Source: Catalinimonas niigatensis (lineage in GTDB: Bacteria; Bacteroidota; Bacteroidia; Cytophagales; Cyclobacteriaceae). From it: a DNA stretch of 64,000 nt. Of this stretch, positions 45,114-54,554 are shown piece after piece (the first letter of the stretch is position 1; each line of letters opens with the position of its first letter). A program made the position numbers and the translations under genes. The stretch covers positions 1,922,001 through 1,986,000 of the forward strand of contig NZ_CP119422.1 in assembly GCF_030506285.1 (NCBI RefSeq), read 5' to 3'. The notes under the pieces were generated by a model. That model made no database searches, was not told the origin of the DNA, and saw only the letters and a program-made list of their open reading frames with translations.

Positions 45114-45115
45114 TT
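44970..45115 (+). ncRNA. Candidate small RNA ending in a strong terminator
   Basis: A plus-strand terminator at 45087-45115 has no plus-strand protein gene before it. The preceding 87 bases (45001-45087) contain only one cytosine yet many guanines, an extreme strand bias that suggests an unstructured, G/U/A-rich RNA. No open frame or clear TAnnTTTG promoter is seen, and the 5' end given is a guess. Both neighbouring genes are on the minus strand. Confidence 0.4.
45087..45115 (+). terminator. Strong rho-independent terminator on the plus strand
   Basis: AGCACGCCGC and GCGGCGTGCT form a perfect 10-bp GC-rich stem with an ACAT loop, followed by T6. The minus strand lacks a T-run after the hairpin (GCTAAAAC), so it does not serve asnB well. 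Confidence 0.85.
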
Positions 45116-47027
45116 ATGCCATATACTGTTTCCACCACTGTTGAAAAACGATGAGCGCCCAGATAGTCGCATGTACATCGCCGGGATTTTTGGAAAATAT
45201 TTTTTGTTTCAAAGCTTTTATTCCCTCTAAGTCAAATATGTCCTGACTCTCTATAAATTCATCTGATAAGAGTTCTTCAATGGTGCTTTTCAGTTCTGTA
45301 CGAAACCAGCCCAGCAAAGGCACTTCAAAGCCGTGTTTGGGACGACGATACAGTTCAGCCGGAAGCAATTCACGAAAAGCATCCTGCACAATCCGTTTTT
45401 TCATTTCCCGATTGATCTTGGAATCTTCAGGCAGACTGAAGGCAAATTCCACCACATGATGATCAAGGAAAGGTACGCGTACTTCCAAGCCCTGTGCCAT
45501 AGACATCAGGTCTACCTTGGTGAGCATATCATTGGGCAGTACCAGCTGTATATCGGTATACAACCACTGATTCAGGGTTTCATGCTGGTCGTTGATGTGT
45601 TGAAGAAGTTCGTCTGTTCGGACATCGTGTATTTCAAAAGCCAGCTTTTCCAGTACGCTGCTGCTCAAAAGCTGAGCAGCTTTTCCACCATCCAGATAAG
45701 TGGCCCATGCCAGATAACGCTCCTTAGGACTCAGTTGCATGCCTTCCGCGAAGCGCTCCAGTTGTCTTATTTTGTTAGTGACCGGATTATTACGTGACTT
45801 AGGCAGCTTCTTCCAAAGCGCGCCCAAACTGCTTACCATTTTCTCTGCGGTACCCGGATGCGTTGCCCTCCAGGCAGCACTGTGTTTGTTGTAGCCGGAA
45901 AAGACTTCATCGGCTCCATCACCAGAAAGCGCTACGCTCACTTTCTTCTTTGTCTCCTTGCTCAGGATATAGACCGGTATGACCGAAGAATCGGCAAAAG
46001 GCTCATCTATATAATCCAGAATATCAAAGAGATGACCGTAGAGATCATAATTACTTAAAGAGAATACAGTATGGTTCGTCTGGTATTTCTCAGCGACCAG
46101 CCTGGCATATTTAGTTTCGTCAAAGAAGGGTTCATCCCGGTAGCCGATAGAAAAAGTATTAAGTTTATCCACATGCTTGCTGGCCAGTGCAGTGATCACA
46201 GAAGAATCAATGCCGCCGCTCAAAAAAGATCCCAAAGGCACATCTGCCACTAGCCTGCGCTGCACCGATGCTTCCATCAAGTCTCTCAGCTTTGCCTGCT
46301 GCTGTTCGTAGCTCAGCTTTTCCGGATTGAGGTGCTGTTCGTCAAAAGGAACCTGATAGTATTTTCCTTCCTGTACCCTGGGTTCGTTCGCTTTGGAAAC
46401 TTCCAGGTAATGACCAGGCAGCAATTTGCGCACTCCTTTCAACATCGTATATGGTGCAGGAATGTAGTTGAATTGCAGGTACTGATAGAGTGAGTTTGTG
46501 TCTAATTCTTTTTCAATGCCATAAGCCAGGAGTGATTTCATCTCCGAGGCAAAAAGCACTTTATCCTCATCAGCATAATAGAGCAAAGGCTTGATACCCA
46601 GACGGTCACGGGCAATAAAAAGATGATCACGTTGTTCATCATAAATGGCAAAAGCAAAAAACCCATTCAGTTGCTCCAGACATGCTTTGCCTTGGTGAAT
46701 GTAAAGTTGCAGCAATACTTCCGTATCGGTTGCTGACTGAAAGCTGACGCCCTGCTGTTCCAAACCCTGACGTAGTTCCTGATAGTTGTAAATTTCACCA
46801 TTGAAAATAATGGTATAGCGTTCGCTGGCATCTTTCATAGGCTGATTTCCGCTGGCGCTGGTATCAATAATGGAGAGGCGGCGATGCCCCAATCCTACCC
46901 TATGTACTGAAGTGCTTCTTCCAAAATCTGGTCCTCGCCTGCTCAGCTTGTCTGTGGCTGCCGCCAGGTTGATCATATGGAAGCGCCCTATTTCGTTAAA
47001 GGCGTAAATGCCCGTAATTCCACACAT
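45114..47027 (-). CDS. asnB: Asparagine synthase (glutamine-hydrolysing)
   Basis: A 637-residue amidotransferase making asparagine from aspartate, ATP and glutamine. MCGITGIY gives the N-terminal nucleophile Cys2, with FNGEIYNYQELR and ATDTEVLL in the glutaminase domain; the synthetase domain shows the ATP-binding SFLSGGIDSSVITAL and LSGDGADEVFSGYNKH. The ending resembles family members in surface-polysaccharide clusters, so a transfer of amide to a sugar or other acceptor is an alternative. Single gene with no evident partners. Confidence 0.9.
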   Translation of the reverse strand: MCGITGIYAFNEIGRFHMINLAAATDKLSRRGPDFGRSTSVHRVGLGHRRLSIIDTSASGNQPMKDASERYTIIFNGEIYNYQELRQGLEQQGVSFQSATDTEVLLQLYIHQGKACLEQLNGFFAFAIYDEQRDHLFIARDRLGIKPLLYYADEDKVLFASEMKSLLAYGIEKELDTNSLYQYLQFNYIPAPYTMLKGVRKLLPGHYLEVSKANEPRVQEGKYYQVPFDEQHLNPEKLSYEQQQAKLRDLMEASVQRRLVADVPLGSFLSGGIDSSVITALASKHVDKLNTFSIGYRDEPFFDETKYARLVAEKYQTNHTVFSLSNYDLYGHLFDILDYIDEPFADSSVIPVYILSKETKKKVSVALSGDGADEVFSGYNKHSAAWRATHPGTAEKMVSSLGALWKKLPKSRNNPVTNKIRQLERFAEGMQLSPKERYLAWATYLDGGKAAQLLSSSVLEKLAFEIHDVRTDELLQHINDQHETLNQWLYTDIQLVLPNDMLTKVDLMSMAQGLEVRVPFLDHHVVEFAFSLPEDSKINREMKKRIVQDAFRELLPAELYRRPKHGFEVPLLGWFRTELKSTIEELLSDEFIESQDIFDLEGIKALKQKIFSKNPGDVHATIWALIVFQQWWKQYMA

Positions 47028-47162
47028 AATTTAATTGAAGATTAAAAATTACAAATGGCACATTATAAACCTGAGAGATTATCAGTGCGGGTTTAATAAT
47101 TTGACATTGTAGCGGACGAAAATTAGCCTAATATGCATGAAGGAAAAAATGAACAGTAGATA

Positions 47163-48320
47163 TTATTTGATAAGTGCTTTAGTGAGGCCGCGAACAAAAG
47201 GAAGCTTAGGAACGGAATTAGCCACTTGTATTTCTTCCCAAAAATTCGTCTGTTCATCCAGAAAACGGAACACCCGCTGAGGGGGATTATTCCGGAACAG
47301 ATGGGTAAACACATCGCTGGAAGGATGAAAGTTATGCACCATCACATTGAGTAAAGTACTGTCATAAATTTTAAAGCGCTGCTGCCAACGATTTATATGT
47401 CTTTGCGGACTTTCTCCTTTGGATAGGCGCTGAACCATTCTCTGACTATCCTGCTGAATACGCGTAAAGGTATATCCGGTAGAAGGTTTGGTGATCCCTC
47501 CTGCTGTGCCGATATTGACAATAAACTTACCTCCTGCCGAAGGATAGGGCATATCGGTCATTGGAATGATGCCAAATTCCTCGTGTTCAATTTCATAGTC
47601 ATCCAGCTGATAGAAACTCCTCAGATAATCCATTAATGCCTGATCGTAGGTCTCTTCAGAAAGCAAATCTGCTGAGAAAAGTGTATACTCTACCAAAGCC
47701 GTACGTTCGTTGATAGGAAGCACATACATAAAACGGCAATCTCCGTTCTGAGCTATTCTAAAGTCCATCAAGGTAGCCTGCTCAGGATTGAAAAAAGGAG
47801 CGGGAGTTCTGATCACCCAGCCTTTAAAATGCTGCAAGAGATAATGATGTCCCTTGGCCTGCGCTTTTTCATTATCTGCTCTGATGCTACTGAATACCCA
47901 GTCCGCCTCAAAATTTCCTACATCTGTTCTTAGCACTGCACCGTTTTCCGTATCTTCTATCGCTTGTACATCTGCCTGTAAAAAATGGACGCGATCCGAC
48001 TGGCTGGCTTGGGCTTGTACATATTCATAAAAATCAATGCCTCTGATCATTTTGTAAGCATAGGGAGCTAAGTCAAGCGTTTTGGAAAAGTTTGCACTGT
48101 AAAAATCCACATATTGCCACTGCCGATATACAATAGATTCAAAAGGATTTTTACCTGCTTCCCAGAAGCACCAGGTCCGGTCGTTCTGCTCTTTGCGCGT
48201 TTTATCAACAACCAGAATGGATTTATCTCGCAGCGGACTTTGTAAGATATGGTGAAGCAGGCTTAAGCCGGAAGCTCCTCCTCCGGCAATAATATAGTCG
48301 TACCTGGATAGCAGTATCAT
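47163..48320 (-). CDS. crtY: Lycopene cyclase (CrtY type)
   Basis: A 385-residue flavoprotein that closes beta-rings on lycopene in carotenoid synthesis. YDYIIAGGGASGLSLL is the FAD-binding start, NDRTWCFWE matches the lycopene cyclase signature, and FIVNIGTAGGITKPSTGYTF is the second dinucleotide element. Full length. No crtB, crtI or crtZ gene lies near, so pigment genes are scattered. It points to coloured cells with cyclic carotenoids. A 10-bp palindrome lies 40 bases upstream of its start. Confidence 0.88.
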   Translation of the reverse strand: MILLSRYDYIIAGGGASGLSLLHHILQSPLRDKSILVVDKTRKEQNDRTWCFWEAGKNPFESIVYRQWQYVDFYSANFSKTLDLAPYAYKMIRGIDFYEYVQAQASQSDRVHFLQADVQAIEDTENGAVLRTDVGNFEADWVFSSIRADNEKAQAKGHHYLLQHFKGWVIRTPAPFFNPEQATLMDFRIAQNGDCRFMYVLPINERTALVEYTLFSADLLSEETYDQALMDYLRSFYQLDDYEIEHEEFGIIPMTDMPYPSAGGKFIVNIGTAGGITKPSTGYTFTRIQQDSQRMVQRLSKGESPQRHINRWQQRFKIYDSTLLNVMVHNFHPSSDVFTHLFRNNPPQRVFRFLDEQTNFWEEIQVANSVPKLPFVRGLTKALIK

Positions 48321-48360
48321 ATAAAAGTGGAAATTTCAGCTATTGCAACAAGAGAACATG

Positions 48361-48370
48361 CAACATGTTG
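48361..48370. promoter_or_regulatory. Perfect 10-bp palindrome upstream of crtY
   Basis: CAACATGTTG lies 40 bases before the crtY start and could be an operator half-pair, but a 10-bp palindrome may occur by chance. Confidence 0.25.
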
Positions 48371-48420
48371 TCATAAACTTAACAAATTTCACTTAGCTGC
48401 TATCTCTAACTTACTCTTTA

Positions 48421-51400
48421 CTATTCACAGTATTTTTTTAGGAATAGCTCTGCACGATCATCGCCTAAAGCTTTGGCTTTTTTCCAATCGTTACAGGCAT
48501 TAGCATCTTCAAGTTGGTAATAGGCAGTAGCCCTTCCTTTATAATATTCAGCTTCCTCTCCATTGAATTCAATGGCTTTTGTAAAATCCTTTACCGCACC
48601 TTCTATGTCTTCCAGGAGAATTTTGATGTTTGCCCGGTCATAATAGGCAGCAGCGTCGTTAGGAATCAGCTCAATCACTTTGGTGTAATCTTCCAAAGCG
48701 CCTTTGTAATCTTCCAGTTCTTCCTTTAGATATGCCCGGTTATAATAGACATTGGCATTGTCCGGATTAATTTTTAATGCTTTGGTAAAGTCTGAAAGGG
48801 CAGGCTGAAATTCATACATATAAGTGTAAGCAGTGGCTCTGTCAATGTAAAGTTGTGCATCTTCTTTATCCATCGTGATGGCATTGGAAAAATCAACGCT
48901 AGCCTGCTCGTAATTTTCTCTTTTGAAGTAGCACTTCCCCCTACGATAGTACACTTCTTTTTCCTGTATACCCCCCTCAATGACAAGGTCATAATAACCA
49001 ATAGCTATTGCGTGCTGCTCCATCTCAAAATAAGCGTCTGCCATGTATTGATGAATAGCAGGATTAGCTGCTTCGGCCAGTTCCACTTTCCTCAAATCGT
49101 TTTTTGCTGCCTCAAAATTGCCAAGCCGAAAATGGGCAATCCCCCGGTTTTCATAAGCCAGTATATACTCTGAATCAAGGCTCAATGCCTGGTCAAAATC
49201 AGGAACGGCCTGCTCATATTGTTGTAGCAGGAATTTAGCTTTGCCTCGATTATTGTAAATCACCGGATCACTTACTCCCTGGCTCACTGCTTTGTCATAG
49301 TCAGTTAAAGCTGCCTGATAATCTTTCATACGGAAGCGCGCATTTGCCCGTACTGCATATGCATCACCAAAGTCTGGCTGCTTGCTGATGGCCATACTCA
49401 AATCCTGCAATGCTTCTTCGTACTCTTTACTTTCATAGCGTGCAAAACCCCGGCGATAATAGGTCAGGGCATCATCTGCCCCCATTTCTATAGCCCGGTT
49501 CATATCCACTAATGCTTCTTTATACTGCTGTAGAAAGAAGCGGGCATTTCCACGACAGAGCAATGCCGTTTCGTTGACCAGACCCTGTTCCATGGCTTTA
49601 TCCAAATCGCTTATCACCAATGTATAAGCTGTGGCTTTTTCTTCTTTAGGGGCATTTTCTGTAAGATGATATTGTGCTACGCCTCGGCTAAAGAAGGTAC
49701 GGGCATCTGCCACTTTGTTGTCTACAGCAAGGTTCAATTCAGGAGTAGCCTCAGCATACGCCTGGGTTTCATAAAGAGAGATACCCAGAAGCTTCGCAAG
49801 GTCCTGGTCCTGACTGTCTAATTTACGCGCTTGCTGCAAATCTACAATAGTACCGGAATAATCTTCCCTGGCAAAGCGAGCCTGTCCCCTGTTGAGGTAG
49901 GCTTTGGTATAATCTGCCTTACGGCTGATGGCCTGATCATAATCGGCAATGGCTGCTACATAATCGTGTTGCAAGGCTTTGGCTTTACCACGATTGTTAT
50001 AAATCAGCGGCGCTTTTTCTTCATCTGCTGTTCCTCCATTCGCCAGTGCCTGATCATAAGCCACCACTGCTCCTTTGAAGTCATCGGTCAGAAATTTAGC
50101 ATTTCCGAGGTTATAAAAGCTAAGCAGGTCTTTTGCACCTTTGGCAACGGCCTGATCCAGATCTTTGACAGCAGCCTGATAATTATTGATAGCAAAATAG
50201 GCATTACCACGATCACTGAAGACTTTGGCTGCATCAGCCCCTTTCTCTATCGCCTGATTCAAATCGCTGATGGCCCTTTCATGATTGCCCAGAGCTGCAT
50301 TGGTATATCCGCTAAACTCAAAAGCTTTGCGGGTATCTGCTCCCAGACTGAAGGCCTTGCTCAGATCAGCCAGGGCTTCCTTAAACTGACTGCTGTAATA
50401 GTAGATTTCTCCTCTATACAGAAAAGCCTGAATTTCACTAAGTCCCATCCTTATCGCTTCAGAAAGATCTTTTTGAGCCTGATCGTATTCTGCAATTTCA
50501 AAGCGGGCATAACCTAGATACTGATAAAGTTTCAGGTCGCTGGCACCCATATCACTGGCTCTTTTCAGGCTTTCTACGGCTTTATTTTGTTCTTTCAGTG
50601 TATAAAAAGCAACTCCTCTTTCCAGATAAGCTTCTGCAAAACGTTCCTTTTTTTTGATGGCCTGATCAAAATCAGTAAGCGCTTTGTCCGCTTGTTTGGC
50701 TGCCAGATAGGCTTTTCCTCTTTTAAGATAGATATCGGCACTACTAGCCCCCAGAGAAATGGCTTTTTCCAGATCACTTAAAGCACCGCTTATCTCTTTC
50801 TGCTGCAAACGCAATGAAGCCCGGTTCACATAAGCCAAAGTATCCTGCGTACCCAGAGTGATGGCCTGATTGAGATCATCCAGAGCTGAAACATCTTTCA
50901 ATTCATATTTGGAATTTCCTCTCAGCAGATAAATCTCAGCGCTATTTTCTCCGGCATTGACGGCTTCTCCCAGAGCGGTCACAGCTGCCTGATAGTTTTT
51001 CAGAGCATATTCCGATTTACCTAGATTCCGATAGGTAATTTTATCTCCTTTATCCTGAGCAATAGCCTGCTTCAGGTCGGGTAGTGCAGTACTATATTCT
51101 CCTAAAGCTGCCTTGGCATTTCCCCGGCAGTAATACAATTCCGGGTCTTTTTCACCTTTCTCCAGCGCTTTGGAGAGATCAGCCTGGGCTTCCTTGTATT
51201 GCATGAGATGATATTTACTTTTGCCCATGCCCGCATACGTCTTACCTTCGTTATTCCCCAAAGCCAGTACACTTTCAAAGTCTTTCAAAGCTTCCTGGTA
51301 TTTGCCCTGAGCGTAAAAAATCTCTGCCCGAGCAGAGAACAAAGAGGCTTCTTTTAGACCTCCAGTGATGGCTTTATGTAGATGTTGCAACGCATTATCC

Positions 51401-52557
51401 TGGTCATTTTTGTAGAAGTAAGCACGCCCCAGCATCCCTTCTATCTCCGCTGTGTTGGGTGCTTTCTGCAAACTAGCAATGGCCTGATCGTATTGCTTTT
51501 GGGTAAAGTAAGCACTGCCCAGCGCTACGTATACAACTTCCGCATTGATTCCTTTAGAAAGGGCTTTTTCCAGGGAAGAGATTGTCTTTTCATGTTGCTC
51601 CTTGGCTGAAAAAGATAAGCCCTGAATCTGATAGAAATAACCATCCAGCAAAACTTCATTTCTATCTGCTTCTAGCTGTTGCAAATCCTGCAAAGCCTGA
51701 TCATACTGCTGCAGTGCAAAGCGAGCATACCCTCTTTTTTGGTACAACACTGGTTCTTTGAAGCCTCCTTTTTGGGCTTCATCCAGAGATTTAATGGCCT
51801 CAGCATAATTTTTTCTTTCATGCAGAGCAACTCCGCGATACATTTCCATTTCAGCTTCTACTGTTCCCAGGGCAGTCGCTTTGTTCAGGTCGGCAATCAC
51901 ACTTTCCCACTGCTGCAAGTGATAATAGGCAGTAGCCCGATTGAGCCAGGCTTTCTGATAACTCTCTTTGATTTTGATCGCTTCGCTAAAGTCGGTAATA
52001 GAAGCCTGATAATCATTGCTCAGCAATTTGGCTTTGCCGCGGTTGTTATACACGATTTCATCTTTCTGGCCTGCGACGATGGCCTGATCGTAATCTTTGA
52101 TGGCGCTGGCATATTCTTTTGAGAGGAAGTAAATGTTGCCACGTTGGTAAAAAGCTCTGGCATCTTTGCTGCCCTCCTGAATAGCTTTGCCCAGATCATT
52201 GGCAGCCTCTTTATAGCTTTGCTTTTCATAAAAGCACAATCCACGATACAGAAATACTTCCGGATTATAGGCTCTGAACTCTATGGCTCGGTTCAGATCT
52301 TCCAACGCAGCATCCAATTTCTGCAACTGATAGTTGGCTACACCTCTTCCCTGGTAAGCTTCAGGACTGCTGGCATTAGCAATGATGTATTGGGTAAAAG
52401 CTGTTTTGGCTTCAGCAAACTGACTGGATTTGAGAAAGCCATTGCCCTGAGAAAGATAATCTACTGAGTCCTGCAGGGATACCCAGGCTTGTGCCGGATG
52501 AATAATGAGCTGGCCCAATGCGGCAAGCACAACTATAAAAATGAAACGCTTTATCAT
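48421..52557 (-). CDS. Giant tetratricopeptide-repeat protein
   Basis: A 1378-residue exported protein, start at the ATG at 52557 (MKRF-type signal IKRFIFIVVLAALGQLI); a TTG 14 codons upstream is less likely. After the signal peptide nearly the whole chain is a run of about 38 TPR units of 34 residues, with signatures such as AYYHLQQWESVIADLNKA, FYKNDQDNALQHLHKAI and YYDRANIKILLEDIEGAV. There is no other domain. It would form a long superhelical scaffold in the periplasm or on the surface. The repeats give long shadow frames on the opposite strand. Alone between crtY and rpmA; partner unknown. Confidence 0.9.
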   Translation of the reverse strand: MIKRFIFIVVLAALGQLIIHPAQAWVSLQDSVDYLSQGNGFLKSSQFAEAKTAFTQYIIANASSPEAYQGRGVANYQLQKLDAALEDLNRAIEFRAYNPEVFLYRGLCFYEKQSYKEAANDLGKAIQEGSKDARAFYQRGNIYFLSKEYASAIKDYDQAIVAGQKDEIVYNNRGKAKLLSNDYQASITDFSEAIKIKESYQKAWLNRATAYYHLQQWESVIADLNKATALGTVEAEMEMYRGVALHERKNYAEAIKSLDEAQKGGFKEPVLYQKRGYARFALQQYDQALQDLQQLEADRNEVLLDGYFYQIQGLSFSAKEQHEKTISSLEKALSKGINAEVVYVALGSAYFTQKQYDQAIASLQKAPNTAEIEGMLGRAYFYKNDQDNALQHLHKAITGGLKEASLFSARAEIFYAQGKYQEALKDFESVLALGNNEGKTYAGMGKSKYHLMQYKEAQADLSKALEKGEKDPELYYCRGNAKAALGEYSTALPDLKQAIAQDKGDKITYRNLGKSEYALKNYQAAVTALGEAVNAGENSAEIYLLRGNSKYELKDVSALDDLNQAITLGTQDTLAYVNRASLRLQQKEISGALSDLEKAISLGASSADIYLKRGKAYLAAKQADKALTDFDQAIKKKERFAEAYLERGVAFYTLKEQNKAVESLKRASDMGASDLKLYQYLGYARFEIAEYDQAQKDLSEAIRMGLSEIQAFLYRGEIYYYSSQFKEALADLSKAFSLGADTRKAFEFSGYTNAALGNHERAISDLNQAIEKGADAAKVFSDRGNAYFAINNYQAAVKDLDQAVAKGAKDLLSFYNLGNAKFLTDDFKGAVVAYDQALANGGTADEEKAPLIYNNRGKAKALQHDYVAAIADYDQAISRKADYTKAYLNRGQARFAREDYSGTIVDLQQARKLDSQDQDLAKLLGISLYETQAYAEATPELNLAVDNKVADARTFFSRGVAQYHLTENAPKEEKATAYTLVISDLDKAMEQGLVNETALLCRGNARFFLQQYKEALVDMNRAIEMGADDALTYYRRGFARYESKEYEEALQDLSMAISKQPDFGDAYAVRANARFRMKDYQAALTDYDKAVSQGVSDPVIYNNRGKAKFLLQQYEQAVPDFDQALSLDSEYILAYENRGIAHFRLGNFEAAKNDLRKVELAEAANPAIHQYMADAYFEMEQHAIAIGYYDLVIEGGIQEKEVYYRRGKCYFKRENYEQASVDFSNAITMDKEDAQLYIDRATAYTYMYEFQPALSDFTKALKINPDNANVYYNRAYLKEELEDYKGALEDYTKVIELIPNDAAAYYDRANIKILLEDIEGAVKDFTKAIEFNGEEAEYYKGRATAYYQLEDANACNDWKKAKALGDDRAELFLKKYCE

Positions 52558-52690
52558 ACTGAGTGTATACCTTAGTCTCTTATCAATTGTCAAGACCAAA
52601 TTTAATTTTTCAAATACAGCTCCTCCGTTGAAAAAGCCTTTTTTCCCTGCGGCGTAAGTTTAAGACAGCCTTTCATGTTGTGTAGAAACG

Positions 52691-52721
52691 AAAAAAGCCC
52701 CGACGCATTGTCGGGGCTTTT
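52691..52721 (-). terminator. Terminator of the rplU-rpmA operon
   Basis: AAAAGCCCCGAC and GTCGGGGCTTTT form a 12-bp stem with a 5-base loop; on the minus strand six Ts follow. It sits 28 bp after the rpmA stop. Confidence 0.9.
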
Positions 52722-52748
52722 CAAACTAAACTGAATTTAGCTATTTTC

Positions 52749-53012
52749 TTAGGCTTCCGCTACGGGATCAACGTGCACGTATGAACGATCCTTAGAAGCT
52801 TTTTTGAACACTACTGTTCCATTGGTAAGAGCAAATAAGGTATGGTCTTTACCAATCCCTACATTTTTGCCGGGATGATGTTTGGTGCCACGTTGTCTGA
52901 CAATGATATTGCCAGCAATCACATCCTGACCGCCAAATATTTTTACACCTAAGCGTTTACTTTCCGAATCTCTACCGTTCTTCGAGCTACCGGCTCCTTT
53001 TTTGTGTGCCAT
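52749..53012 (-). CDS. rpmA: 50S ribosomal protein L27
   Basis: An 87-residue ribosomal protein with the classic start [20 protein letters not shown] and [19 protein letters not shown]. It lies 30 bp after rplU, the usual order, and is followed by a strong terminator. Confidence 0.98.
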   Translation of the reverse strand: MAHKKGAGSSKNGRDSESKRLGVKIFGGQDVIAGNIIVRQRGTKHHPGKNVGIGKDHTLFALTNGTVVFKKASKDRSYVHVDPVAEA

Positions 53013-53042
53013 GGTATCGTAATTTTATAATTAAAATTTTAT

Positions 53043-53873
53043 TTACTTCTTCATCAGTTGTTTGGCCTGACCTACCCAATCTTCATTTTTAATCAGATCA
53101 GCAGTCAACCCATCAATCTCAGCCAGTTTCTCCATGTCTTCATCCGTCAGCTTGCTGATTTGCTCAAAAGTAGTATAACCTTTGGCATTCAACTCTTTCT
53201 CAAAGACAGGACCAATACCACTGATTTCTTTAAGATCATCTTTGGCAGGAGCTTTGGCTTTGGTTTCTTTTCCGGAAGACTTCATAAGTTCCTTAGCCTG
53301 ACCTACCCAATCTTCATTCTTGATCAGGTCAACAGTCAAACCATCAATCTCAGACAGTTCTTCCATATCTTTTTCTTTCAGTTTGCTGATCTGCTCATAA
53401 GTAGTATAACCTTTGGCATTCAGTTCTCTTTCAAATACCGGACCTATGCCGCTGATCTGCTTCAAATCATCACTACCGCTGTCTTTGACTTTAGCTTCTT
53501 TTTTAGGAGCTTCTTCTTTGGTAGGTTTAGACTCAGCTTTCTTGGCGGAAGCCTTCTGACCTTTCGCCAGGATATCCTCAATCATAATTTTAGTATATCC
53601 TTGTCTGTGGCCTTGTGTCTTTTTGTATCCTTTTCTTCTTTTTTTCTTGAATACAATGACTTTGTCACCACGACCGTGATCCAGGATGGTTCCTGTTACT
53701 TTGGCACCACTTACAATGGGGCTACCCACTTCGATGCCGCTGTCACCTCCTAAGAGGAGGACACGGTCAAACTCGACGGAAGCGCCAGTTTCGCCTGCTA
53801 CAGAAGGAGCATAGATGAACTGGTCTTTGGTTACTTTAAACTGCTTTCCGGCTATATCAACGATTGCGTACAT
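53043..53873 (-). CDS. rplU: 50S ribosomal protein L21 with two helix-hairpin-helix modules
   Basis: A 276-residue protein instead of the usual 100-110. Residues 1-104 are L21 (MYAIVDIAGKQFKV; VIVFKKKRRKGYKKTQGHRQ). A Lys/Glu/Ala-rich linker (105-135) leads to two near-identical 63-residue modules, about 136-198 and 213-275, each with DLK-ISGIGPVFE-ELNAKGYTT and ending LIKNEDWVGQAK-LMK. I count 53 of 63 identical residues. The ISGIGP element is helix-hairpin-helix-like and could bind rRNA or DNA. Extended L21 proteins occur in other Bacteroidota as I recall; the duplication may be peculiar to this group. Confidence 0.93.
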   Translation of the reverse strand: MYAIVDIAGKQFKVTKDQFIYAPSVAGETGASVEFDRVLLLGGDSGIEVGSPIVSGAKVTGTILDHGRGDKVIVFKKKRRKGYKKTQGHRQGYTKIMIEDILAKGQKASAKKAESKPTKEEAPKKEAKVKDSGSDDLKQISGIGPVFERELNAKGYTTYEQISKLKEKDMEELSEIDGLTVDLIKNEDWVGQAKELMKSSGKETKAKAPAKDDLKEISGIGPVFEKELNAKGYTTFEQISKLTDEDMEKLAEIDGLTADLIKNEDWVGQAKQLMKK

Positions 53874-53900
53874 TTTGATTTACTTTTGTCAATTGAGGCG

Positions 53901-53932
53901 CAAATATAGAATTTTGTCTTTGTTAATACAAA
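53901..53932 (-). promoter_or_regulatory. Promoter of the rplU-rpmA operon
   Basis: The minus strand reads TTTG-N20-TATATTTG, an exact match to the Bacteroidota consensus, about 28 bp before the rplU start. Confidence 0.8.
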
Positions 53933-54056
53933 TCAAAGCTTGCTTTCGTTTAGCCTTTTTCAAAAAATTCTGCCAGTCATTGGATTTTGGAAAGTACACA
54001 GGCAAAACTCAGGCTTTTTTTGTAAAAAATTCCCCGGCTAACCTGTGCTTAATCTC

Positions 54057-54554
54057 TCAAATCAGCGTTAGCTGACGTGACATGGCTTCAGCTTCCTGTT
54101 TGGTATACGCCAATTCCTGATATTTGACCATCAGATCTCTTTTTTTGCTGGCTTCTCCCCTGGAGATATAGCGGGGCGAGACCACATATACAGATTGCGC
54201 TTTTTTTCTCAGAAAGTCTATCTCTACCAAATAGGCAATCGTCTCTGATATGGTGCGCTGACTGGTCTTGGTAAAGTCGGCAATATCCCGGTATTTTCCG
54301 ATGAACAGATGGGTATGGGTATCAATGCTGTTTAATATATATAAAAGCACTTTCTTTTTTCCTTTGCCAAATTCTCTTGAGGCCTGCAAGAGGTCGGGCA
54401 GAAAGGTAAGGTAAAAATGGGTATTCTTATAAATAGGTTTCTCTACCACAGCAAACTCACGTTCTTCTCCGGTATCGGCATTGATCCAGCGCTCATAGCG
54501 CACAATCTCTTTTTCTTTCTGATTCCTGCCCGGCTTCTTTTGTTTCTCTTCCAT
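54057..54554 (-). CDS. RepL-like winged-helix protein
   Basis: A 165-residue basic protein resembling RepL, the replication initiator of small Firmicute plasmids. The order ERWINADTGEEREF, then TFLPDLLQASREFGKGKKK, a winged helix (IADFTKTSQRTISETIAYL) and YVVSPRYISRGEASKKRDL follows the family closely. Here it is in a chromosomal context between rplU and nrdB with no plasmid genes, so it may be a captured replication protein or a regulator. An AT-rich 460-bp gap follows upstream of its start. No iteron repeats were found. Confidence 0.65.
   Translation of the reverse strand: MEEKQKKPGRNQKEKEIVRYERWINADTGEEREFAVVEKPIYKNTHFYLTFLPDLLQASREFGKGKKKVLLYILNSIDTHTHLFIGKYRDIADFTKTSQRTISETIAYLVEIDFLRKKAQSVYVVSPRYISRGEASKKRDLMVKYQELAYTKQEAEAMSRQLTLI

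Noticed and set aside
49831-50517. Long plus-strand frame (228 codons) opposite the TPR gene
   Set aside because: It mirrors the repeat pattern of the TPR codons on the other strand and has no start signal or domain.
52749-53873. Frameshift or misassembly explaining the long rplU gene
   Set aside because: The frame is continuous, both modules are well formed, and the promoter and rpmA spacing are normal.
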